The notes below the pieces were generated by a model. That model saw only the letters and a list, made by a program, of their open reading frames with translations. It was not told the origin of the DNA and made no database searches. The position numbers and the translations under genes were made by a program. A stretch of DNA of 64,000 nucleotides from Smallanthus sonchifolius. Taxonomy: Eukaryota > Streptophyta > Magnoliopsida > Asterales > Asteraceae. Positions 29,465 to 40,706 of the stretch are shown here, piece after piece (the stretch's first letter is position 1; each line of letters opens with the position of its first letter). The stretch spans positions 24,174,350 through 24,238,349 of the forward strand of contig CM042030.1 of assembly GCA_023525975.1 (NCBI GenBank). Reading direction: 5' to 3'.

Positions 29465-32155
29465 ATGACATTGGATTCCTTGTCTTATAGAACGAGGAGA
29501 GGAAACGGAAGACGTGGTGGGGGTCGTACCGGTGGTCGTACCAGCGGTCGAAATGGTCGGCGTGGCGTGACCCCTGCGCGCCAAGAGTATAGTGAAGAAG
29601 GAAGTGTTCACACTGAACCGGCGGTTAGTGTGCATGGAACTGAGCAGACACAGATTGAAGAACAACCTTTCACTTTTGAACCAGAAGTGAGAGCAGCTAT
29701 AGCTCGAGAGTTCACAGAGTTGATGAAGACTTCTCTGCCAGGTCTGTTAGCTGAAGCATTGAAGAAGGTTAATGGGGAAGGTGGGTCTAACACGGCCGTT
29801 GATACCCCAAACACTGAGGCAATCAACGCACCGCTTAACCGTGGTTGCGACTATAAGTCCATTAAGGCATGTGACCCACCGGCATTGACTGGGAAGAAGG
29901 ACGCGGTGGCTACTTTTGATTTGGTAATCCGTATGGAAGCTGCCATTCGCCTGAGCGAGTGTCTAACGGATCAAGTTGTGAAATTTGCTGCTAACTCCTT
30001 AAGAGAGGAAGCATCCCATTGGTGGGAAGGTGTACGTCAAGCAAAAGGGAGCGAGGTTGTGGATGCGATAATGTGGGCTGATTTGAAAACTTTAGTGATC
30101 AAGAATTTCTGTCCAAGAAATGAGATCAAAAAGGTAGAAAGGGAATTTCTTGGGATTAAGGCCGAGAGCATGACGCACCGGCAGTACACCACACGGTTCA
30201 ATGAACTGGCACGTCTGGTGCCACACCTTATCACGACTGAGGAGAGAAAGGTTTCCTGTTACATTCAAGGGCTGCCGGACAAGGTCCGCACCTTTATCAA
30301 AGCAAACACCCCTAGCACCTATGATTCGGTGGTGGAACTCAGTGGTGTGGTGTATGATGATCTGGCATTAAACGATGCTGCCATTGAGGAACCGAAGAAG
30401 AGACCGAGCTTCTCAAACAAGCGAACTGATAGAAAGATGTTTGGGACTCGTGATAAGAGGGCTCGGGTGAATGAGCCGACTTTTTGTAAGAAGTGTGGAA
30501 GGGAGCATGTAGGTGAATGTAGACTGGGATCTAACTTATGCTTTAAGTGTGGCAAGACCGGGCACTACTCCTGTGAGTGCCCACAACATTTCAAGTGCTA
30601 TAACTGTGGGGATGTCGGTCATCTGAGTAGGGAATGCCCGAAACCGAAGATGGGCGAATCTGGGAAAGGGAAGGGTGTCGAGAAGAAAGAAGAGAGGCCC
30701 CGAGCAAAGACTCGTGCGTACGCACTGACGCAAGACCAAGCCAGGGCAGACCCCGATGTGGCGTCAGGTACGTTTATCCTTGACAACACTTTTGTTTCTG
30801 TGTTATTTGATTCGGGTGCCAGTAAGAGTTTTATATCTGTGACGTTTTGTCAACGAGTGAAGTACATCGTCAGTAACCTAGAAAGGGCCTTTAGCGTAGA
30901 AACCGCTGAGGGTAGAACTGCGAGAGTGACCGATGTAGTTAACAACTCCATGATAAAGATAGAAGGTCATAGGTTCCCTGTCAGATTGTTTGTTATGGTT
31001 TTGGGAGGGTTTGATGTCGTGTTAGGTATGGATTGGTTAACTGCTAACGAAGCAAAAATCATATGTAAACAAAAGATAATCCGACTCAAGGCTCCGAATG
31101 GTAGCAAAGTCGAGGTTTTTGGAGATCGTGACGCCCCAATGCCAAACGTCATCTCGATGATTAAGGCAACAAATTACTTGAGGCACGGATGCGAGGCTTA
31201 TCTGGTATATGTAATTGACAAGTGTAAGGAAGTGAAGGAACTAGACGATGTACCCGTGGTACGCGAGTACCCGGAGGTGTTTCCAGAGGAGTTGCCTGGG
31301 ATACCACCCGACAGAGAGATTGAATTTCGAATCGACTTAGTACCAGATGCCCAGCCCGTGGCTAAGGCTCCATATCGACTAGTACCTGTGGAAATGAAAG
31401 AACTTATTGTCCAATTAGACGAACTACTTAAGAAGGGATTTATACAACCGAGCATCTCGCCATGGGGTGCTCCGGTGTTGTTTGTGAAGAAGAAGGATGG
31501 TTCGATGAGAATATGTATTGATTATCGCGAGTTGAACAAACGAACGGTGAAAAACAAGTACCCTTTACCAAGGAACGACAACCTGTTTGATCAATTGCAA
31601 GGCGCAAGTTGGTTCTCAAAAATCGACCTTCGATTCGGGTACCATCAGTTGAAGGTGAGGGAAGAAGACATACCGAAAACTGCATTTCGCACGCGTTATG
31701 GACATTTAGAGTTTCGCGTAATGTCTTTCGGATTGACGAACACCCCCGCAGCGTTCATGGATTTAATGAATAGGGTGTGTCGACCGATGCTAGACCGATC
31801 GGTAATTGTGTTCATCGATGACATCCTCATCTACTCCAAGAATGAGGGTGATCATGCATGTCACTTAAAGGAGGTTTTGGAGGCTCTAAAGAAGGAAAAG
31901 TTGTATGCTAAGTTCTCTAAATGCGCGTTCTGCCTTAGGGAAGTCCAATTCCTAGGTCATGTCATCAACCCGAATGGAATTATGGTTGACCCAGCGAAGA
32001 TAATGACGGTAAGGGAATGGAATATTCCTAAGATGCCAACTGAAATCCGTAGTTTCTTGGGATTGGCAGGCTACTATCGGAGATTCATCCTGGATTTCTG
32101 GAAAATAGCTTCGCCATTGACAAAGTTGACTCGAAAGGAGGTAAAGTACGAATAG
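29465..32155 (+). pseudogene. Tekay-D gag-protease-reverse transcriptase, single frame
   Basis: Open for ~896 codons from ATG 29465; an upstream ATG at 29432 is less likely because the R/G-rich N-terminus typical of the family begins after 29465. Domains by approximate residue: R/G-rich head 1-40; capsid region 110-280; CCHC knuckles CFKCGKTGHYSCEC (~358) and CYNCGDVGHLSREC (~377); protease LFDSGASKSFIS (~448); RT from SPWGAPVLFVKKKDGS (~665) to the active site VFIDDILIYSK (~782). It ends at TAG 32153-32155, where Tekay-B has TGG (KYEWG), so a Trp-to-stop mutation cuts off RH and IN. A gag-pol without a break between gag and protease is normal for this lineage. Confidence 0.9.
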
Positions 32156-33100
32156 GGTTCGACCCAGGATGAGGCGTTTAAGGAATTGAAAGAGAAGCTA
32201 ACCAAAGCTCCAGTCTTGGCCCTTCCCGAGGGCAATAAAGACTTAGTGGTATACTCTCACGCTTCGGGTCAGGGATTGGGATGCGTGTTGATGCAACGCG
32301 GAAGAGTGATCGCATATGTGTCACGGAAGTTGAAGATTCAGGAAGCTAATTATCCGACTCACGATTTGGAACTTGCTGCTGTCGTATTCGCATTGAAAAT
32401 CTGGAGGCACTACCTGCACGGGGTGAAGTTTACTATTTACTCCGACCACAAAAGTTTGAAGTACATCTTCGAACAAAGAGAACTTAATATGAGGCAGAGA
32501 CGATGGTTGGAACTATTGAAAGACTATGACTGTGAAATCATATACCATCCTGGAAAGGCAAACATGGTGGCAGACGCTCTAAGCCGAAAGGATGTGCCTG
32601 CTCCTATAGGAGTGAAAGCTTGCCAGTTGGTGGTGACATCAGATGTGATGAGGGAAATTGAAAGAGCTCAAGATGAAGCTGTTAATGAAGAAAACATAAA
32701 GAAGGAAAGGATGGTTGGCCAACAGGACAAGTTGGAATGTAACACCCTTGGTGTTAGGACACGTTTTGGACGGGGTATGGATACCTATGGGTGGCGAGCT
32801 TAGAACCAAAATCTTGGATGGGGCTAATAAGTCTCGGTACTCTATCCATCCTGGTGCCAATAAAATGTACCAAGATATGAGGAAGGAATACTGGTGGCCT
32901 GGGATGAAACATGAGGTGACAAAGTATGTAAGCAAGTGCTTAACTTGCTCACAAGTAAAGGCCGAACACCAGAAACCGTATGGAAAGATTCAACCACTTG
33001 ATATACCAGAATGGAAGTGGGAACACATTACCATGGACTTCGTAACCAAGCTACCTCGCACAACTAAAGGTCATGACACCATTTGGGTAATTGTTTAACG
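32156..33100 (+). pseudogene. Tekay-D RNase H and integrase N-terminal part
   Basis: RNase H is recognisable (HDLELAAVVFALKIWRHYL, YSDHKSLKYI, NMVADALSRKD), but its first catalytic Asp is His (VVYSHASGQ versus VVYSDASRQ in Tekay-B). A frameshift near 32765 separates it from integrase, which resumes VWIPMGGELRTKI. The first zinc-finger His is Asn (GANKSRYSIHPG). WWPGMK, CLTCSQVKAEH and ITMDFVTKLP follow, ending at TAA after WVIV. Confidence 0.82.
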
Positions 33101-34055
33101 AAGAGTGCTCATTTACTACCTATTCACGAGACGTTCTCGTCAGAAAGTATTTATTAACGAAGTAGTATCACGGCATGGGATGCCTTTGACGATCATATCT
33201 AACCGGAAACACGATTCACATCGAGGTTCTAGAAAAGATTTCACGTGGCGATGGGCACGAGACTCAATGTTAGCACGGCATACCACCCACAAACAGATGG
33301 TCAGTCCGAAAGGATCATTCAGACATTGGAGGATATGCTTCGTGATTGTATTATCGATTTTGGCGGCAGTTGGGACAGCCATCTGCCGTTAGCCGAATTC
33401 TCCTATAACAATAGTCATCACACGACTATAGGCATGCCGCCTTACGAAATGTTGTATGAGAGGAGATGCAGGACCCCGATTTGTTGGGGTGAGATTCGAC
33501 AAAAGGAATTAGGGAGTCTTGAAGTAGTAAGAGAAACGTCAGAAAGGTTTGATCAAATCAAAGCACAAATGAAGGCCGCACAAGATCTTCAGAAATCCTA
33601 TGCGGATAAACGACGAAGGCCTATTGAGTTTGATGTTGGGGACAGAGTAATGTTGAATGTGTCACCCTGGAAGAGAATCATACGATTCAAGAAGAAAGGA
33701 AAGTTAAGTCTGAGGTTTGTCGGACCATTCAGGATAATGGCACGGGTTGGTGAAGTCGCTTATCGGCTAGAGTTGCCTAATGAGTTAAGTGGGATTCATC
33801 CTACCTTCCATGTATCACACTTACGAAAGTGTTTGGCGGATGAATCGGCTCACGTACCACGTACTGACATCGAAGTCGACAACAGCCTTAACTACATCGA
33901 AGAACCCGTGGCCATCTTAGACAAAAAGGAGAAGCTTTTGCGTAAAAAGATTATTCAATTGGTTAAAGTCCAATGGAAGCACCAAAAGGGATCGAAATCT
34001 ACTTAGGAAACGGAGACGGAAATGAGGAAGTCGTACCCTCAACTATTTGACTTAT
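33101..34055 (+). pseudogene. Tekay-D integrase C-terminal part and chromodomain
   Basis: Bases 33101-33244 are scrambled by small indels (VSRHGMPLTI is readable). From 33245 one frame runs 253 codons: TAYHPQTDGQSERIIQ with the catalytic Glu, LAEFSYNNSHHTTIGMPPYE, SYADKRRRPIEFDVGDRVML, FHVSHLRKCLADE, and the chromodomain-type tail VKVQWKHQKGSKST. A TAG then replaces the Trp expected in the chromodomain, and TETEMRKSYPQLF-like sequence follows to ~34055. The second DDE aspartate region is damaged (IISNRKHDS). Confidence 0.82.
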
Positions 34056-34082
34056 GATAGGTTTTGGGGACGAAACCTATTG

Positions 34083-34096
34083 TAAGGAGGTAGACT
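34083..34096 (+). other. Tekay-D polypurine tract
   Basis: taaggaggtagact, next to the 3' LTR and homologous to the Tekay-B tract. Confidence 0.85.
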
Positions 34097-36174
34097 TGTA
34101 ACATCCCAAAATATAAAACGGCAATTATAATAACAAAATAAACAAATGAGGCATGACGGGCTGGACCGGATGGGCTGGCGGGCTTGAACGAGCGAACATA
34201 GGGGAGCTTCCTCTATAAATAGCCTAAGTCACTCCACATTTCTCTCATTTACAAGTTCTAGAGAGAAACCATAGAGAGAGAAAGTTGGCGGATCGACCCG
34301 AGATTGAAGAGGTGCGTTGCTCCATAGCTCGTGAGAAGAACCTCCGAATCAAAAGCTTGATACAGGTAATGATCCAACCTAGATCTGAGTTTTTTGTTCG
34401 TTTTTGGGTTTTTCGGGTTTTTGGACGAAATGTGACGTTTCTACGGATGAAACTGGAAGAAAAACATAGATTTGAGTTCCTTAATGAAAGGCAAACGTTT
34501 TGAATGTAAACAAGTTCGGGATCTTGACGAGATCAGACCCGAATGCGAAAGATAGGGTTTTTGCGGGGAAGCAGATCCTGCGTACTTATCAAGTACGCAT
34601 GAAGAGGGTCCTGCGTACTTATCAAGTACGCAAGAAGAGGATCATGCGTACTTATCAAGTACGCATGAAGCGAGGTTTGCGCACTTATTAAGTACGCAAG
34701 AGCAAGGCCCTGCACACTTGCTAAGTGCTCAGACATCAGGCTGATTAGGTAAAGTCGGTATGTTTAGAAGGTTAAACCGTTAGAGTCGGGATTTGGTCTG
34801 ATGTGTATTTAACTAATCAATTCAGATCGGAAGTGACGTAGTGGGACATTTGTTTAGGAAAACCCGGATTAGCTTATCAGGTGAGTTTTAGAAGCCCTCT
34901 TTTAAATGTTTTATATAATGTTTTCGGGCTGGTGTGCATACATATGAAATGATGTTTTTACGAAACGATGTTTATGAAACTATGTTTATAAAATGATGCT
35001 TATGAAACTATGTTTACGAAATGAAATAATTTGGAATGAACTTTTTATGGAAAGAAAGTTTTATGAATGGAATGTTTACGAACGAAATGTTTATAAAGAA
35101 ATGGTTTAAACTAAAGGTAAAGCGTTTCGAAAATGAATGAAAGGTTTTATCAAAAGAAAAGAAAAAGGGCAAAGGTTTTAAAGAAGTCATTACAAATCTA
35201 ATCTGTCGAATGAATGGAATTGACGAATAAAGTCTGGGAATGTAATTCCCAGCCTTGTGGTAGATTATGGACAGCGAACCAAACTTTCCATAAGAGCAAC
35301 AGGGGCAGTGTCTTGGTGGCCTGCCAATGGTTATGATGTTGTGCAACTGGTATGGGAGTAACGACGGTTACTCATGGGTTAACGTGACCCCATAAAATTT
35401 AAATTATGATCCGAAGGTGTTATGGCCATGAGCCATAGCCGTCGATGGAAGTTGTCGGTTTATGGACATGAGAGTCATAGGGGCAACTAAATGGGTACTG
35501 TCGGTCCTCATGCAGTTAAGCCTTGGGGCAATACAAAAGGGAATTGACGGAATGTATTGTATTGTCGGTCTTTGTGCAGTTAAGCCTTAGGGGCAATACA
35601 ATAGGGAATTGACGGAATGTATTGTATTGTCGGTCTTCGTGCAGTTAAGCCTTAGGGGCAATACAATACTAAATGACAGAACGAATGGTAATACAGATTT
35701 AAATAGTAATGTATAATAAATGTTAAATGTTTTAAACGAACGATCCGTTCAACATGTTTATGATGATGATAAATGTTTAAAGGTTTTTAGTGATGAACGA
35801 AAGGCCATTTTTTCTTGTACATGATGTTAAACCCTAATGAATTATTGAATGATGAACCATTTATTAAATCGAATTAAAAACTGGAACTCACCAGCGTAGC
35901 TGACTTTTTAGTATGCACATTCAGGTATGGATGATGGACGGTGATGCTTGGCAAGCGAGAAGAGTTACCCGGTTGATCATGAAGACTGGCATCCCGTTAT
36001 GATTAGTTTATGTTATGTTTATGTATTAGATTATGTTACGCTTCCGCATGTTGTACAATGTTATGAGTATGTTTTAATGAATTTTTCCGCTGCGTTATTT
36101 GATATTCAAGTTTAATAACTGTTTGTGAATGAGTAAATCCAACAAGTGAGGCTTCCCGGGATTGGGGCCTTACA
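34097..36174 (+). repeat. Tekay-D 3' LTR (full unit)
   Basis: tgtaacatccc to ggggccttaca, 2078 bp, against about 2090 bp for the 5' LTR without LARD-F. TATA box at 34214-34221, five hairpin units from 34580, 65-bp repeats around 35500-35670. Confidence 0.92.
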
Positions 36175-36360
36175 AGTTGGTATCAGAGAAATAGTTTGAG
36201 AGATTCGGAGACTCCCCGTGTCTGAACTTAAACTGTGAATGGGACCGAAAGCGGATTCCAGTACGGGTAACTCGAGCCACAGCATCAGGTATGAAGGTAG
36301 TATATATTTACATGTATAGTATGCCTTAGAAAGGGTTAGGTAAGGACTTGTGTTCTGATG
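36175..36360 (+). repeat. Second PBS and leader copy after the Tekay-D 3' LTR
   Basis: agttggtatcagagaaatag and the following ~185 bp copy the leader at 29164-29350 nearly base for base. Such sequence belongs only after a 5' LTR. It stops near aaggacttgtgttctgatgga. Confidence 0.9.
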
Positions 36361-36632
36361 GAACTCACCAGCGGTAAGGCAGGTATGGATGATGGACGGT
36401 GATGCTTGGCAAGCGAGAAAAGTTACCCGGTTGATCATGAAAACTGGCATCCCGTTATGATTAGTTTATGTTATGTTTATGTATTAGACTATGTTACGCT
36501 TTCGCATGTTGAACAATGTTATGAGTATGTTTTAATGAAATTTTTCGCTGCGTTATTTGATATTAAAGTTTAATAACTGTTTGTGAATGAGTAAATCCAA
36601 CAAGTGAGGCCTCCCGGGTTTGGGGCCTTACA
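36361..36632 (+). repeat. Truncated terminal LTR end of Tekay-D
   Basis: Begins inside LTR sequence (actcaccagcg, then a ~26-bp gap relative to 35890) and runs to ggggccttaca. The acaca target duplication follows, so this is the outer right end of the insertion. Confidence 0.9.
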
Positions 36633-36637
36633 ACACA

Positions 36638-36931
36638 ACAACGCACTTAGCAATAGAATACACTCGCAATTAGTCTTGTAACACTTAGATATCGATCATT
36701 AGCTGCTCAACACTTGTAATTCTTTACCATTTATTGAAGTAGTGAGGCAGGTGTTGATTGTCACCTCCCGAGGTTTTATGCCGGAGATCCTGAACGATCA
36801 AGGGCTTTCCTCGTAAACATCCAAGTCACTTTTTACGTTCTTACCTTGTTTTACATTGATTTTACTAGCACACTACCTCACAAACGAAATTTGGTTACAA
36901 AGTTAGTCTTATTAATTTTTTACCCAAAACA
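36638..36931 (+). repeat. Tat-C 5' LTR, second part
   Basis: Continues the LTR from 18455 and ends acccaaaaca. It matches 55080-55373. With the first part it gives ~612 bp, equal to the 3' LTR (609 bp). Confidence 0.9.
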
Positions 36932-36934
36932 ATT

Positions 36935-36952
36935 TGGCACCCACAGTGGGGC
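36935..36952 (+). other. Tat-C primer binding site
   Basis: tggcacccacagtggggc, one variant of the tggcgcccaccgtggggc type used by Tat/Ogre elements (tRNA-Arg type from general knowledge of the lineage). Confidence 0.8.
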
Positions 36953-37013
36953 AAGTGGTGCTTTTTATCTTCAAATCTTTACTAAAGTTTGTGTTCAATC
37001 AATATCTTACCAA

Positions 37014-37265
37014 ATGATTTCAAAAATGTCGTCTCAATCCAAAAACATTTCTGTTTCTGCTTCGTCTTCGAGCTCTGGCTTGGTCAACCCTAACATGAAT
37101 TTGTACGATGGAACTACGGACCCTGAGGAACATGTGGCGCAATACAGAGAAAGGATGGAGGTCAACCCCATCCCTTTAGACCTAAAGGAAGCTTGTCTGT
37201 GCAAGGGCTTCGGCTCTATCTTAACAAGATCAGCCTTAAAATGGCTACTTAATGTTCTTCCACAG
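37014..37265 (+). pseudogene. Tat-C Gag, N-terminal fragment
   Basis: ATG at 37014; an open extension to 36846 runs through the LTR end and PBS and is not real. The Ser-rich start is followed by the capsid-type motif YDGTTDPEEHVAQYRERME and a stretch around GSILTRSALKWLLNVLP. Only ~84 codons remain before the frame runs directly into aRH sequence, so most of gag and all of PR, RT and RH are deleted. Confidence 0.82.
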
Positions 37266-37982
37266 ATGGTGATTCAAACATAAGAGAAACAGGACTGGGA
37301 ATCATACTAAAATCACCACAAGGGGACATATTACCCCAATCCATAAACTGTGAGTTCCAGGCTACGAATAATGAAGTAGAGTATGAGGCGCTGATAGTAG
37401 GATTACAATTAGCTAGGGATATCAAGATCAGGTATCTTCGGGTATATGTAGACTCATTATTAATTGCTAATCATTTCAATGGTTCGTATGCAGTAAAAGG
37501 TGAGAAGCTAGCCAAATATCTCACAATAGTTAAACAATTATCCATGAAATTCAAAACTTTTAACATTACACAGGTGCCTAGAGAAGATAACACTGAGGCT
37601 GATGCCTTAGCAAACCTTGCTTCAGCTCTTATAATACCAGAAGATACCAAAATACCTATCATACACATTCTGAGCCCGACAATTGAGAAGGTAAATGAAG
37701 TATACAACACTGAAGAAGAAGCAGACATTCAGAATCTTGAACCTATTCCAGGATCCTGGATTTCACCTATTAATAAATACTTGCAGGATGGTGAAATCCC
37801 AAGTGATGAAAAGAACCACAAGGCTTTTCGCATGAGAATGTCTCGTTTTATAATTTTCGAGAATGTTTTGTATAGAAAATCAATTGCAGGTCCATACTTG
37901 AGATGTTTGGAGGATCCTGAAGCACATGAAATCCTGAAAGTTCTACACAAAGGAGATTGTGGTAATCATACCGGGGGTAGAG
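37266..37982 (+). pseudogene. Tat-C archaeal-type RNase H and integrase start
   Basis: From GLGIILKSPQGDILPQS, through ATNNEVEYEALIVGLQLA, VYVDSLLIANHFNGSYAVKG and DNTEADALANLASA (Glu and last Asp present), to NKYLQDGEIPSDEKNHKAF and the zinc-finger start VLHKGDCGNHTGG. The first Asp of the DGASN motif is altered at the deletion junction (gatggtgattca, DGDSN in one frame). LARD-E interrupts integrase at 37987. Confidence 0.83.
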
Positions 37983-37987
37983 CGTTA

Positions 37988-40605
37988 TGTGACACCTGCA
38001 AAATTTCAGAATCCAAAACCCAGTTGTTGGGCTAAAACCCAACTAGGCCCAATAAGGCCCAATAGGAAGTCAAGTCCATTTGAGGCCCGGTAAAGATCCA
38101 AGCCCGTTAGAAATCCAAATTTACACAATCCGAATATCATATTAGTCACACGATTTCATTTAATGACTCGTTACGCGATTCTGAGAATTTAAGAAAAGAT
38201 ATAAGAACGTGCGCGGTTCAGAAATTCTAAACGTTAAATGTGTTAAACAACGGTTTTTACCGGGTATTCGACAGAACGATTAAATGAATTAATGAATTAT
38301 TAATATTAAGTATTAATATTCATTTGAAAAGACTGTTCGGATAAATACACGTGTAGTACGTGTATACGAATGTTAAACCACTTTAGATCCTCGTAAAACT
38401 AACGATAGCGGTACTGTTATTACCGATACGACAAATATTATAAATATTTGTTTATAATAAAAATGTTATTAATAACCGGAGAGTGAAACGATAAATCCGA
38501 CGAACAGACTCACACACGCGTTGTCAGCTCATACCGACTCGAATATTCTCCGGTAATAAGCTAACAAAATAAATTATTTGAATATTTATTTTAGTATTAA
38601 TATTTATATTAGGAACGACAAATATTAATCGGGAACTAAATACATGACGATATTTTGGGTTTGACACGCGTTACTGGTAGGTAGCCTACCCACTTAAAAC
38701 TCTAGATATATATATATATATAATCTTCTTATCTTTTTCCTCATTTGCACAACAATCACACACACTTGTGTGTGTTTCTAGAGAGAGAACCGAGAGGAAG
38801 AAGGGGAATGGAGGGGCCGGCCACCCTTCCGGCGGCCTCCTCCGGCGGACGAAGACGACAACACAGCGGCGAGCATGACGGAGGCGGAGTCCGGCCGAGC
38901 AGCCGGCGGCGCGCAGCGGCGGATCACAGCGGACCGGCGAGTGGCGGCAAGTGCACCACCTCATCTGATAGATCTCGACGTCCTGAGTCCGATGGTGGTG
39001 GTGGTTTGCACTAGATCGCGACGGTGGTGGAGATTCCGGCCAAAAACACTTTTCCAGCGACCTCGACAAATGGGGCTTTTGCTAGAAAAGGGTTCCTAAA
39101 GGTCCGATCTACGCATACGAAGAAGTTTGGGTCGAAAAAGTGAAGCTTTCCGGCCAAAACCACCAAATCCGGTCACTGTCCGGTTTTCCGGCGGAGGCGG
39201 CGGAGACCGGCGGCGCTGGTGGGGCTTGGCGAGACGAGTTCATGGCCGCTTGAATCACCTCAATCGGAGTTCGTATGATCAAGTTATGAGCGAAACAAGT
39301 TTATTCTCGCGTCGTGCTCAGCTTTTCGTACAAAACCGCTTAGAACGGCTTGTAGGCTAAGGTATGACCCGAAACACTTATATATCTATTGTCAGGTAGT
39401 AGCACGGGACCTATAAATTTTGTCGGGGACGTCCTTTGAGAACGTTTTTCGGGCACGTTAAATTGTATTATAATTATATAGTTTTTATATATTTATCAAA
39501 TAATTGTCGAATTGAAGTATGACTTTAGTATTAGGATCTAAAGTGCGGTTTATTGGATTATTGGTGTAAGTTGATGTTGTGATTGGACAATTGGATATTG
39601 TCGGGTTTAGCCAAAAACAAACGGGACTCTGCCCAATTTTCGTTAAAAATAAAGAATTTGGTTTCTACAACTTAGATGTCCTCAACATGGGTTGGGTTTA
39701 GATTTGAAACCGTAATGTTAGGGCACGATCCTAGTTATATTGTTGTTGATATTGACAACACTTGTTTGAACAATAGGAACCGTTTAGGATCGTTGCGCTC
39801 ACTTGTTGTCAGTTGAGCTTGTGATCGCATTTGCTGGACTTGAGGTGAGTTCACTGTCCCCTTTTAACTTTTAATGTTTTAGAAACATCGGGGGAGAAAC
39901 ATACTTCCATAACACGTTTGAAAACACGAAACATCATTACTTGATACATCTTAGAAAACATGGAACACATACTTATAAACATTTTCATATGGTAACAAGA
40001 AAACAAGACCCGACCTTTATGTTTGCATGAGTCAAAACGTTTGGAGCTCGTAAAGCCCCCTGACCATCATATTTTATAACCATTAGCTAAGGATAGCCTG
40101 GGATTCTATGGATAGTACTATTGGGATTGGCACCCCCGGTCATGGTTAGTCGCGCTAACCATTGGTCCCTCTGGCCAAATGACCGCATAGTGTTCAAACA
40201 TTGCTCGTGAGGTATGAGCGAGGGGCAAAACACCTGTGTCATGGTTTGGTTATGCCTCATGTATGTACATATTATTTGTATTCCTAGCTAGTCTACAAAT
40301 GGGTCAACATTACTTGTTTTGTTTACCATATTCATTGAAACGTTTTCGTGCAGATGGATCTGCCAATCACTTATACACCAATGGTTTTGCCATTCGTTTA
40401 CGTGAAAATGTTTTTATCAATGTTTTCAAGGAAAACAGTTTCATATTATGGCCATGTACACATTATCAATGTTTTAAGGAAAAACGACTTATTTTATGAC
40501 TATGACGTCATCACATGTTTTCATTGGGAAAACTACTCGTTTTATGACTATGAAGTCATCACATGTTTTCATTGGGAAAACTACTCATTTTATGACTATG
40601 ACGTT
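37988..40605 (+). repeat. LARD-E LTR front part, forward arm of 5.3-kb palindrome
   Basis: Starts tgtgacacctgcaaaa. A TATA-rich run (tatatatatatataatctt) lies near 38706-38726, then cacacacacttgtgtgtg and a very GC-rich block (38805-39260, gccggcc and ccggcgg motifs). The 48-bp-type repeats start near 40480. Reading frames in the GC block exist on both strands in both arms and look like composition effects. Confidence 0.9.
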
Positions 40606-40706
40606 GTTTTGCCATTCGTTTACGTGAAAATGTTTTTATCAATGTTTTCAAGGAAAACAGTTTCATATTATGGCCATGTACACATTATCAATGTTTTAAG
40701 GAAAAC
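40606..40706 (+). repeat. Centre of the 5.3-kb palindrome: direct duplicate of 40384-40484
   Basis: gttttgccattcgtttacgt through aatgttttaaggaaaac repeats the segment ~220 bp upstream in the same orientation. It would form the loop of a hairpin transcript. Confidence 0.85.

Larger units (their letters stand above)
18456..36632 (+). mobile_element. Tekay-D: Tekay-type chromovirus nested in the Tat-C 5' LTR
   Basis: TSD acaca at 18451-18455 and 36633-36637. The 5' LTR is 18456-19101 plus 27712-29163 (split by LARD-F). PBS is at 29167, gag-PR-RT at 29465-32155, RH/IN/chromodomain remnants at 32156-34055, the purine tract at 34083 and the 3' LTR from 34097. The 3' end is unusual: LTR, then a second PBS and leader, then a truncated LTR end (see 34097-36632). 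A Trp-to-stop, an RNase H Asp-to-His change, a lost zinc-finger His and several frameshifts make it inactive. Confidence 0.93.

Noticed and set aside
38686..39360. Arg/Gly-rich frames in the GC block of LARD-E (and 41911-42589)
   Set aside because: Open on several frames and both strands because of high GC. They lie in an LTR after a TATA run, with no family motif. Recorded as a GC island instead.
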